6,437 bases of DNA from an uncultured Clostridia bacterium (GCA_934167685.1 CAKPLQ010000055.1:1-6437); one strand, 5' to 3'; counted from the stretch's first letter, positions 1-5,934 are shown. Numbers and translations are program-made. The notes: generated from the sequence alone by a model not told the origin.

Positions 1-77
1 GATGCACAAAAAACAATAACAAATGTTGCAACAGCAAATGGAACAGACAGTAATCCAGTACCAGTAACACCAGAAAA
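1..77 (+). repeat. Direct repeat, copy A (3' end of a DUF7507 unit)
   Basis: These 77 bases are identical, base for base, to 352-428. They encode DAQKTITNVATANGTDSNPV and the following PVTPE. The two copies lie 351 bases apart, which is 117 codons, the length of one repeat unit. Identity stops right after the PE codons. The window therefore opens inside a repeat array that probably extends upstream. Confidence 0.93.
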
Positions 78-2238
78 ATCAAATCCAAGTATGAGTGTAG
101 TAAAAGAAGCAGATAAAACAACAGTAAAAGCAGGAGACATAGTAAACTACACAATCAAAGTAACAAATACAGGAAATGTAACATTAACAAATGTATCAGT
201 AACAGATAAAATAACATTAGCAGCAGGAGAAGAAACATTAGATATATATTCAGATGCAGAATATAAAAATAAAGTTACAGAAATCGCACAATTAAAAGTT
301 GGAGAAGAAGTAACATTATATGCAAAATATGAAGTAACACAAGCTGATATAGATGCACAAAAAACAATAACAAATGTTGCAACAGCAAATGGAACAGACA
401 GTAATCCAGTACCAGTAACACCAGAAAATAAATTTGGATATAGAGTAGAATATTATTATGAAAATGATGAGCAAAATGTACAAGGAGCAGTTATTGTAGA
501 TGGAAAAGTATTTGTACTTAATGAAAATGAAACTATATATAGTAGTGAAGATGTTACTTTTGGAGATATAATAACAGATTATGATGACAAAACAATTACA
601 GGATATGAATTCTATAAGGTAACACCAACAAATACTGCAGACCCAACAAAATCAGCATTAGTTATTACAGCTAATGAAGAAAACAATGTAATAAAAGTTT
701 ACTATGTTAAAAAGACATATACTTATAAAGTAGAACATTATATTCAAAACTTAGATGGTACATGGCCAGAAAAACCAGAAGATACAAATACAATAGATAA
801 TGTAAAATATGGTGATATTGCAGGATATGAAGAAAATTCATATACAGGATTTACTTTTGATAATACATTAACAAAACCAGAAAATGGAATTATAGATGGA
901 AATGGTAATATAACAGTACCTGATAATAATAATTTAGTAATAAAATTATATTATACAAGAAATAAATATCAATATGTAGTAAATTATTTGAAATTAGGAA
1001 CAGCTGAAGTGTTACATGAACAAAAAGTAGAAAGCGATATACCATTCGGAACAGTTATAACAAGTTCTAATGAAATAATTGATATACCAGGATATAATTA
1101 CCATCATGTAGATCCAAATAGCATAACAATAGCAGCAGAAGGTAATGTTATAAATATTTATTATACTGAAAATATAAGAACAGCACAAATAGTTGAAAAA
1201 TCTACAACAATAAGAAAAACAAACTTAGTTTTAGTATTAGACTTATCATCAAGTATGGAAGATGGAACTACAAGATTAAAGGATGCTAAAGCTGCAGCTA
1301 ATAATTTTATAGACCAAATATATAATAATAAAAATATATCAGGAATAAATATAAAAGTAGTAACATTCAATACAAGAAATCCAATTATAGAAGGAGTAAA
1401 AGAATGTCAAAATGACGACCATTATGAGAGAGCTGGCTTTGGCTGGAGAGAGCATAAATCAAATGGTAATAGTAATGAATACGATGGTTGTGTAAGAATT
1501 AATGGTAGATGGTATTCAGAAACAAGAACAGAGGCTTATTCTGGAACACAAGTATTACCAACAACATTAGACAAGGACACTGCAACAAATTATGATGAGG
1601 CACAAACATTAAAAACAGCAATAAGTAATATATATATTCCAGAACAATATAAAAAAGGAGGTTATGGAACTCATATATATGCAGCATTACAAGAAGCAAA
1701 TACACAAATAAATAATCTAAAACAAGAGTATGCAAATAATGATAATGTGGTAGTATTTTTAGGTGATGGAAAACCAACAGGAACAAATTATTCTGGATAT
1801 GGTGATAATTCGATTGCAAATATACAATCTGCTGCTGGAACATTAAAAAATAATGCAGTAGTATATTGTATAAGATTGGGAAATGAAGCACAGAATTCAA
1901 CAGTATTTGGAGATATTGCAACAAGTTCAGATACAATAATAGACGCAAATAACGAAGGAGAATTAATTAAGGGATTTAAAGCAATAACATCAAAAGAAAA
2001 CACAAGAAAGGATACAGCAAATAGTTCAAATGGAATTATTACTATAGAAGCAGATTTAGATACAACAAAACCTATAGAAGTAACGAAACCTGATGGAACT
2101 ACAGTAACATATAATTCAGTTGAAGAATTAAATGCAAGTGGATTTATAAGCTATAATACAGCAAATAAAACATTTACATGGAATGTACTAAATTACCCAA
2201 ATAACATTACATTAAATATTAGTTATTCAGTTAATTAA
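1..2238 (+). CDS. Large surface protein, C-terminal part: DUF7507-type repeats, MucBP-like modules, VWA domain (5' partial)
   Basis: The reading frame is open from base 1, so this is the last 745 codons of a longer gene; the ATG at 91 is only an internal methionine. Codons 1-29 are the tail of one DUF11/DUF7507-type repeat and about 31-142 form a complete one (VKAGDIVNYTIKVTNTGNV, then NVATANGTDSNPVPVTPE). Three MucBP-like modules follow at about 147-238, 240-320 and 323-390, each ending in a strand such as KVYYVKK, KLYYTRN or NIYYTEN. A VWA domain spans about 405-665. Its metal-site residues are D414, S416 and S418 (DLSSSM), T557 (GTHIYAAL) and D589 (LGDGKPTG). A short beta-rich tail ends at codon 745. 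There is no LPXTG motif, membrane helix or charged tail at the C-terminus. Families of this kind act outside the cell as adhesins or matrix-binding proteins; that role is inferred, and the ligand is unknown. The signal peptide, if any, lies upstream of the window. Confidence 0.88.
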   Translation, partial: DAQKTITNVATANGTDSNPVPVTPEKSNPSMSVVKEADKTTVKAGDIVNYTIKVTNTGNVTLTNVSVTDKITLAAGEETLDIYSDAEYKNKVTEIAQLKVGEEVTLYAKYEVTQADIDAQKTITNVATANGTDSNPVPVTPENKFGYRVEYYYENDEQNVQGAVIVDGKVFVLNENETIYSSEDVTFGDIITDYDDKTITGYEFYKVTPTNTADPTKSALVITANEENNVIKVYYVKKTYTYKVEHYIQNLDGTWPEKPEDTNTIDNVKYGDIAGYEENSYTGFTFDNTLTKPENGIIDGNGNITVPDNNNLVIKLYYTRNKYQYVVNYLKLGTAEVLHEQKVESDIPFGTVITSSNEIIDIPGYNYHHVDPNSITIAAEGNVINIYYTENIRTAQIVEKSTTIRKTNLVLVLDLSSSMEDGTTRLKDAKAAANNFIDQIYNNKNISGINIKVVTFNTRNPIIEGVKECQNDDHYERAGFGWREHKSNGNSNEYDGCVRINGRWYSETRTEAYSGTQVLPTTLDKDTATNYDEAQTLKTAISNIYIPEQYKKGGYGTHIYAALQEANTQINNLKQEYANNDNVVVFLGDGKPTGTNYSGYGDNSIANIQSAAGTLKNNAVVYCIRLGNEAQNSTVFGDIATSSDTIIDANNEGELIKGFKAITSKENTRKDTANSSNGIITIEADLDTTKPIEVTKPDGTTVTYNSVEELNASGFISYNTANKTFTWNVLNYPNNITLNISYSVN
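352..428 (+). repeat. Direct repeat, copy B (3' end of the last DUF7507 unit)
   Basis: This is the second copy of the 77-base perfect repeat at 1-77. After it the sequence changes to the first MucBP-like module, so this is the last unit of the array. Identity with no synonymous changes suggests recent duplication or gene conversion among units. Confidence 0.93.
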
Positions 2239-2252
2239 TTTATAACTACAGT

Positions 2253-2292
2253 AAGTGATAGTCACACAAAAGTATAGGTGTGACTATTACTT
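2253..2292 (+). terminator. Hairpin after the VWA protein gene, probable terminator
   Basis: Arms 2253-2267 and 2278-2292 pair over 15 base pairs with one G:U and a 10-base loop (core ATAGTCACAC / GTGTGACTAT). It begins 14 bases after the stop codon at 2236-2238. The following T run is short (TTT then GG), so it may be a leaky terminator or a processing and stability hairpin. It sits just before the ribosome binding site of the next gene. Confidence 0.6.
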
Positions 2293-2313
2293 TGGAAAAA
2301 AGGAATGAAAGAC

Positions 2314-2787
2314 ATGCCAAAACATTTAAAAAATAAAGAAAAAAGAATAAATATAAAAAAAATTATATTTTTAATTGTAATATTACTTTTTTTAATTTTG
2401 GGATTATGGAAAAATAGAATTACTATAAAACGAGCTTTTAGTAAAATTAATGATGAAGTTAAAATAGAAGATGAAACTACAGTAGAGAATGAAAGATTAG
2501 TATTAAAAAGTAAATATGAAAAAAACAAAGAAAGAAAAATAATATATACTTTTAAAGAGAATGTATTAAATGAAATTAATATAATTGAAAAATATACATC
2601 AAGAGAAGAGTATGATAAAGAAAAAGAAGGTTATTCTAAAAATAAAAACATTGAACTTATAAAAAATAATGATGAAAAAATGATGATATATTATAAAAAG
2701 AGTAAATTAAAAGATGATGAAGGACTATCATATGAACAGATTTATAAAAAATATATGGGAATTATAGGAGCATATGAAGTCTTATAA
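2314..2787 (+). CDS. Small membrane-anchored protein of unknown function
   Basis: I do not recognise the family. With a start at 2314 it has 157 residues: a basic N-terminus (KHLKNKEKRINIKK), one hydrophobic helix at about residues 13-31 (IIFLIVILLFLILGLW), then a highly charged Lys/Glu-rich domain of about 120 residues that ends in GIIGAYEVL. A single N-terminal helix after a basic stretch suggests a signal anchor with the C-terminal domain outside the cell. The domain order (strand with YTFKEN, charged middle, C-terminal YEQIYKKYMG) faintly recalls small DUF1307/YehR-like lipoproteins, but no lipobox cysteine is present and I do not assign it. An upstream in-frame ATG at 2305 lies only one base from AGG (2301-2303), whereas 2314 has AGGA (2301-2304) at a 9-base spacing, so 2314 is preferred. 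It may be read through from the adhesin gene upstream. Confidence 0.75.
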   Translation: MPKHLKNKEKRINIKKIIFLIVILLFLILGLWKNRITIKRAFSKINDEVKIEDETTVENERLVLKSKYEKNKERKIIYTFKENVLNEINIIEKYTSREEYDKEKEGYSKNKNIELIKNNDEKMMIYYKKSKLKDDEGLSYEQIYKKYMGIIGAYEVL

Positions 2788-2832
2788 AATAAAAGATGAA
2801 GTTTAAGTAAGAGCTTCATCTTTTATTTTATA
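2783..2832. terminator. Bidirectional terminator between convergent genes
   Basis: Arms 2783-2801 and 2814-2832 pair perfectly over 19 base pairs (core AAAAGATGAAG / CTTCATCTTTT), closed by wobble and A:T pairs around a small AAGTAA loop. The A-rich and T-rich outer parts of the stem supply a U-rich tail in either direction. It serves the plus-strand gene ending at 2787, whose TAA lies inside the left arm, and tmcAL, which ends at 2843 on the minus strand. Confidence 0.88.
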
Positions 2833-2842
2833 TATTGAAAAT

Positions 2843-4081
2843 CTAAAGTGTAATCAATTTGTGAGTATAATCTAAATTACCAATAGAATCATATTCATAG
2901 CCCAAAGTATAAACATTTGTGGCCCAAATATCTTTTTCAAGCATAAGCTTTAAATTTTTGTTTGAATTATTATCCATAAATTTCTTTACAGAAGAGATAA
3001 TAGTTAATTTGCGATTATGTTTAGAAATTTCACTAATTAATTTGCGTCCTTTGCTATTAAAACCTAAAATTCTAATATAAGGTTTTGTAGTTTTGGAAAT
3101 TTGCATATCTTTTTTAGTAATACCAAGAAGGGCATATAAAAAGATGCGTTTTAATCTGGTTTGAGTATATCGTTTTGTGTTAATAATAGATAATAATTCA
3201 GTAATAGTATTACATTGGTTAACCGCTGATTTAATAGCAAATTCAAGGCCTTCTGAGACATCTGGGAGATTAGCTATTTCATCAATAGACATCTTTCTTA
3301 AAGTATAAATAATAGTTTTATCAAGTTCTGAAATATTTCTAACAATATGACCATTTTCTAAGCAATCTTGCAAAATATTAAATGAAGTTTCTGGCATAAA
3401 ATTTTGTAATATACTAATATCATGAGATTGACATAGATTACGGATAGATGTAGCACTTGCAAATCCAGAATCTAACGGAATTGAGTCATCATTATAAGCA
3501 GAGCCTTCTCTTTTTATAGTGATAGGATGAATATTACTTTTTTGTCTATCTAAGGCTTTCAAGTATTCAATTCCTAAAATATTATTAGGTGAAGAAAGCA
3601 CATTATTAAATCTACGAATATCATTTAAATACATCATTAAAGCACGTTCACGAGCTTTAGGAAATGATACACCTCTAGAAAGTTCATGAGATAATAGAGT
3701 TTTATATTCTGATGGCTCATTAGTTAATACATCTGTAACTTCACTTAAAATAGAAATATCATTACATTCACTTCCAAAAGACATAAAATCAACTATTCCA
3801 AGAGAATCTAAAATTTTAACAGCACCAGAAGCAAAGTTCTCAGCACTAGAGATTGCATAAATTGTAGGAAGCTCTATTACTAAGTCTATTCCGTTTTCTA
3901 TAGCCATTTGTGTTCTAGACCATTTATCAATGATAGATGCATCACCTCTTTGAGTGAAATTACCAGACATTACAGCTATTGTATAATCAGCTTCGACTAA
4001 CTTTTGTGATTCAGTTAAATGGTGCAAATGACCGTTATGGAATGGATTGTACTCAGCGACAATCCCTAAAACATTACTCAT
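2843..4081 (-). CDS. tmcAL: tRNA(Met) cytidine acetate ligase TmcAL (YlbM family)
   Basis: This family makes N4-acetylcytidine at wobble C34 of elongator tRNA-Met, using acetate and ATP through an acetyl-adenylate, in the cytoplasm. The 412-residue product is close to the usual length of about 400-415. The nucleotidyltransferase-type HxGH motif is H15-N16-G17-H18 within GIVAEYNPFHNGH. Other family blocks are VMSGNFTQRG (37-46), LVIELPTIYAISSAENFA (67-84), FGSE (102-105), PNNILGIEYLKAL (165-177), KREGSAYND (190-198) and SATSIR (209-214). The start is supported by an AGGAGG site (4087-4092 on the complementary strand) five bases from the ATG. It is divergent from rnhA and converges on the small membrane protein gene. 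No truncation or frameshift is seen. Identification is firm at family level; older annotations call it a nucleotidyltransferase or DUF795 protein. Confidence 0.96.
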   Translation of the reverse strand: MSNVLGIVAEYNPFHNGHLHHLTESQKLVEADYTIAVMSGNFTQRGDASIIDKWSRTQMAIENGIDLVIELPTIYAISSAENFASGAVKILDSLGIVDFMSFGSECNDISILSEVTDVLTNEPSEYKTLLSHELSRGVSFPKARERALMMYLNDIRRFNNVLSSPNNILGIEYLKALDRQKSNIHPITIKREGSAYNDDSIPLDSGFASATSIRNLCQSHDISILQNFMPETSFNILQDCLENGHIVRNISELDKTIIYTLRKMSIDEIANLPDVSEGLEFAIKSAVNQCNTITELLSIINTKRYTQTRLKRIFLYALLGITKKDMQISKTTKPYIRILGFNSKGRKLISEISKHNRKLTIISSVKKFMDNNSNKNLKLMLEKDIWATNVYTLGYEYDSIGNLDYTHKLITL

Positions 4082-4100
4082 TAAAACCTCCTAAAATATA

Positions 4101-4129
4101 TTGAAAATTTCTCGAATTATTGGTATAAT
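4101..4129 (+). promoter_or_regulatory. Sigma-A-type promoter for rnhA
   Basis: TTGAAA at 4101-4106 and TATAAT at 4124-4129 are separated by 17 bases, and TGG directly before the -10 gives an extended -10 (TGnTATAAT). Transcription would start near 4136, leaving a leader of about 50 bases before the rnhA ATG. Confidence 0.85.
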
Positions 4130-4155
4130 TTTATCACAAATATATAAAAAAACAA
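4128..4155 (-). promoter_or_regulatory. Possible promoter for tmcAL
   Basis: On the minus strand TTGTTT (4155-4150) is followed after 16 bases by TAAAAT (4133-4128), with TGA just before it forming an extended -10. It would give a leader of about 40 bases. The -35 is imperfect and the A+T-rich context makes chance matches likely. Its -10 would overlap the -10 of the rnhA promoter by two bases. Confidence 0.38.
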
Positions 4156-4186
4156 GAGGCAATTTATAAAAAATGGAGGAAATAAA

Positions 4187-4630
4187 ATGTCAGAAAAGAT
4201 TATAATATATACAGATGGGGCATGTTCTGGTAATCCTGGGCCAGGAGGCTGGGGAGCAATATTGATGTATAAAGATGCAAAAAAAGAAATTTCTGGAGGA
4301 ATGAAGCAAACAACTAATAATATCATGGAAGTTACAGCTGTTATCGAAGCTCTAAAATGTTTAAAGGTTGAAAGTGATGTCCAAGTTTATAGTGACAGTG
4401 CATATACAGTAAATGCTTTTAAACAGAGGTGGATATATAATTGGATGAAAAATGGTTGGAAAACAGCTAGTGGTTCAGCAGTGAAAAATAAAGAACTTTG
4501 GCAAGAGTTATATGCTCTAACTCAAAAACATAAAGTTGAATTTATAAAGGTTAAAGGTCATGCTGATAATGAATATAATAATCGATGTGATGAAATGGCA
4601 CGAGAGGCAATAAATAAATTTACTGTATAA
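4187..4630 (+). CDS. rnhA: Ribonuclease HI
   Basis: RNase HI cuts the RNA strand of RNA:DNA hybrids, removing primers and R-loops in the cytoplasm. The 147-residue product is the usual length for a single-domain enzyme. The catalytic carboxylates are all present: D10 (YTDGACSGNPGPGG), E48 (NNIMEV), D70 (YSDSAYTV) and D135 (NNRCDEMA), with the conserved histidine H125 in VKGHADNEYNN. The Trp-rich basic segment at about 80-92 (QRWIYNWMKNGWK) matches the substrate-binding basic protrusion of the E. coli-type enzyme. A GGAGG site at 4175-4179 lies seven bases from the ATG, and an extended -10 promoter lies upstream. The sleB gene follows on the same strand after 51 bases with no terminator hairpin, so read-through is possible. 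No anomaly is seen. Confidence 0.97.
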   Translation: MSEKIIIYTDGACSGNPGPGGWGAILMYKDAKKEISGGMKQTTNNIMEVTAVIEALKCLKVESDVQVYSDSAYTVNAFKQRWIYNWMKNGWKTASGSAVKNKELWQELYALTQKHKVEFIKVKGHADNEYNNRCDEMAREAINKFTV

Positions 4631-4681
4631 AAAATTCCAATTTGTATAAAATAATAGAAATTTTATGCAAAGGGTGATTAG

Positions 4682-5359
4682 ATGAAAAAGAAGATAATTA
4701 GATTTGTTGCAGTAATGTTAATAGTTATTTCTTTTATAGCAGTATTGGCAATGAAAAATACAGAGGTATTAGCATTGTCTAAATATGGCTCAAGAGGAAG
4801 TGAAGTACGAACAATACAAGACAAATTAAAAAGATGGGGATATTACACCGGAAGTGTTGATGGAATATATGGAAGTCAAACAGTATCTGCTGTAAAGAAA
4901 TTTCAACAAAAAAATGGACTTACAGTAGATGGAATTGCAGGAACGAAAACATTAAATGCAATGGGCATAATGACGAGTTCATCTTCAAGTAGTTCTTCAA
5001 GTAATAATTCATCAAATGTAAATTTATTAGCAAAAGCGATATATGGAGAAGCTAGAGGAGAACCATATACAGGACAAGTTGCAGTAGGTGCTGTAATTTT
5101 AAATAGAGTAAAAAGTAGTAAATTTCCTAATACTATTGCAGGAGTAATATATCAAAGTGGTGCTTTTGATGCTGTTTCTGATGGACAGATAAATTTAAAC
5201 CCAGATAGCACAGCCAAAAAAGCGGCACAAGATGCTTTAAATGGTTGGGATCCATCATATGGAGCAATCTATTATTTTAATCCAAGTACTGCTACCAATA
5301 AATGGATTTGGTCAAGACCACTTACTGTAACAATTGGAAAACATAGATTTTGTAAATAA
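4682..5359 (+). CDS. sleB: Spore cortex-lytic enzyme SleB-type cell wall hydrolase
   Basis: SleB is a lytic transglycosylase that degrades spore cortex peptidoglycan at muramic-delta-lactam during germination. The 225-residue product has a signal peptide (basic MKKKIIR, hydrophobic core to about residue 23, likely cleavage near A31). A peptidoglycan-binding domain follows at about 37-94 (GSRGSEVRTIQDKLKRWGYY ... VDGIYGSQT ... FQQKNGLTVDG). A Ser/Asn linker at 99-112 has nine serines in a row. The hydrolase_2 domain runs from about 115 to 225. AIYGEARGEPYTGQVAVGAV carries the presumed catalytic glutamate E123, followed by ILNRV, FPNTIAGVIY and the C-terminal KHRFCK. The ribosome site AAAGGGTGAT lies just before the ATG. 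I see no clear sporulation-sigma promoter in the 51-base gap after rnhA. The usual partner gene ypeB does not follow. A paralogous vegetative wall hydrolase of the same fold is the main alternative. Confidence 0.9.
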   Translation: MKKKIIRFVAVMLIVISFIAVLAMKNTEVLALSKYGSRGSEVRTIQDKLKRWGYYTGSVDGIYGSQTVSAVKKFQQKNGLTVDGIAGTKTLNAMGIMTSSSSSSSSSNNSSNVNLLAKAIYGEARGEPYTGQVAVGAVILNRVKSSKFPNTIAGVIYQSGAFDAVSDGQINLNPDSTAKKAAQDALNGWDPSYGAIYYFNPSTATNKWIWSRPLTVTIGKHRFCK

Positions 5360-5363
5360 AAAA

Positions 5364-5383
5364 GACCTAGATTTTTCTAGGTC
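5364..5383. terminator. Bidirectional terminator between sleB and the stalk protein gene
   Basis: GACCTAGA (5364-5371) and TCTAGGTC (5376-5383) form a perfect 8-base-pair stem with a TTTT loop. On the minus strand the stem is followed by TTTTTT (plus-strand A run up to 5363), a textbook terminator for the 5391-5735 gene. On the plus strand the tail AATTATTTTATCTTTTT is less compact but T-rich, and ends sleB transcripts. Confidence 0.9.
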
Positions 5384-5390
5384 AATTATT

Positions 5391-5735
5391 TTATCTTTTT
5401 AATCTAATTAATATTGCAATACCTAATAAAATTAATAAAACTCCAACGACAACTAAAGCTATACATAAAATGTTAGTTAATTCTAAATCAAAGTCAGAAG
5501 TAGTTACTGTTGATGATAAAGTAGAAGAACTAGTATTAGAAGTGCTTGGTGTGCTAGTGCTTGATGTATTAGTGTTAGAAGTATTAGTATTAGATGTATT
5601 AGTGCTTGATGTATCGGTATTGGATGTGTTAGTGTTTGTAGTATTCATATTAACTGCAGCAAAAGTATATGAACAATTGAATATTGCTATTAATAATACT
5701 ACGAAAATAATAATAAACTTCAAAGATTTTGACAT
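5391..5735 (-). CDS. Small secreted/membrane stalk protein with Thr/Ser/Asn pentapeptide repeats
   Basis: I do not recognise a named family. The 114 residues show a signal peptide (KSLKFIIIFVVLLIAIFN, likely cleavage TFA|A at 26/27), a low-complexity segment at 29-80 made almost only of Thr, Ser and Asn, then a hydrophobic helix at about 88-110 followed by the basic tail RLKR. Residues 34-63 are six pentads of the form [N/S]T[N/D/S]T[S/P]. The helix plus basic tail resembles a cell-wall sorting signal without an LPXTG motif, so a membrane-anchored, outward-facing stalk is the simplest reading; Thr/Ser O-glycosylation is possible but only inferred. AGGAGG (complement of 5745-5750) lies nine bases from the ATG, and a near-consensus promoter lies upstream. 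These signals support this strand over the plus-strand frame through the same repeats. The gene ends 31 bases from sleB, convergent. Confidence 0.82.
   Translation of the reverse strand: MSKSLKFIIIFVVLLIAIFNCSYTFAAVNMNTTNTNTSNTDTSSTNTSNTNTSNTNTSSTSTPSTSNTSSSTLSSTVTTSDFDLELTNILCIALVVVGVLLILLGIAILIRLKR
5547..5636 (-). repeat. Six tandem 15-base units encoding the pentapeptide repeat
   Basis: Read in 15-base steps on the plus strand, units such as TGATGTATTAGTGTT, AGATGTATTAGTGCT and GGATGTGTTAGTGTT recur with a few substitutions. They code on the minus strand for [N/S]T[N/D/S]T[S/P]. Copies are degenerate rather than identical, and all are in frame. Less regular related sequence continues on both sides of the array. 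Confidence 0.85.
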
Positions 5736-5771
5736 TTGTAAATACCTCCTGTATAATGTATAAATTTACAA
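5736..5771 (-). promoter_or_regulatory. Inverted repeat enclosing the ribosome binding site of the stalk protein gene
   Basis: On the minus strand TTGTAAAT (5771-5764) and ATTTACAA (5743-5736) are perfect 8-base inverted repeats. The 20-base loop between them contains AGGAGG, and the second arm ends directly before the ATG. The stem is nearly all A:T and would be weak, so a regulatory role is only a possibility: a translation-control hairpin or an operator. Confidence 0.35.
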
Positions 5772-5786
5772 CTTAATTCTTAAACT

Positions 5787-5815
5787 ATAATATCAAAGTT
5801 ATAAAAAAATGTCAA
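5787..5815 (-). promoter_or_regulatory. Strong sigma-A-type promoter for the stalk protein gene
   Basis: On the minus strand a perfect TTGACA (5815-5810) is followed after 17 bases by TATTAT (5792-5787), preceded by TGA to give an extended -10. Transcription would start near 5780, giving a leader of about 45 bases. The match suggests vegetative, fairly strong expression. Confidence 0.88.
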
Positions 5816-5842
5816 TAAAAAATAAAAAGTTGTTATAAACTA

Positions 5843-5871
5843 TTGCAAAATGGAATAATATTATATATAAT
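5843..5871 (+). promoter_or_regulatory. Sigma-A-type promoter for the symporter gene
   Basis: TTGCAA (5843-5848) and a perfect TATAAT (5866-5871) are spaced by 17 bases. Transcription would begin near 5878, leaving a leader of about 57 bases, too short for most riboswitches; I see no strong fold in it. It lies back to back with the minus-strand promoter at 5787-5815, with no overlap. Confidence 0.85.
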
Positions 5872-5934
5872 AGTCACAAATCCTGGAGATATAACTATAT
5901 TTTCAGTTGCCTTTATTTGAAATGAGGTAGTATT

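Noticed and set aside
1499..1948. Minus-strand open frame of about 149 codons opposite the VWA domain
   Set aside because: Its product is Leu/Tyr/His-rich low complexity, it has no ribosome site, and it is antisense to a well-supported domain; it is a shadow of A+T-rich codons.
91..2238. Start of the VWA/repeat protein at the ATG at 91
   Set aside because: The same frame is open back to base 1 and encodes an identical repeat segment there, so this methionine is internal and the gene begins before the window.
2262..2528. Minus-strand Phe/Leu/Ser-rich frame opposite the small membrane protein
   Set aside because: Antisense to Lys/Glu-rich codons with no initiation signals of its own; it begins in coding sequence and runs into the hairpin.
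4117..4326. Minus-strand frame opposite the 5' end of rnhA
   Set aside because: Overlaps the conserved RNase HI active-site region and its promoter on the opposite strand; no ribosome site.
4631..4681. Terminator or sporulation promoter between rnhA and sleB
   Set aside because: Only A:T pairing of a few bases is possible and there is no T tract after a G:C stem. A TGTATA / TAAAAT pair at 17 bases is too poor a match to call in such A+T-rich sequence.
5496..5651. CRISPR-like array at the regular repeats
   Set aside because: Units are contiguous 15-base coding repeats without unique spacers.
5470..5763. Plus-strand open frame through the 15-base repeats (repeated LVLDVLVLEV)
   Set aside because: It is the complement of the repeat gene. 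The minus strand has the signal peptide, the Shine-Dalgarno site, a near-consensus promoter and a terminator; the plus frame has none of these.
5872..5934. Possible riboswitch in the symporter leader
   Set aside because: The predicted leader is only about 57 bases, with just 4-5 base-pair imperfect stems and no conserved riboswitch core visible.
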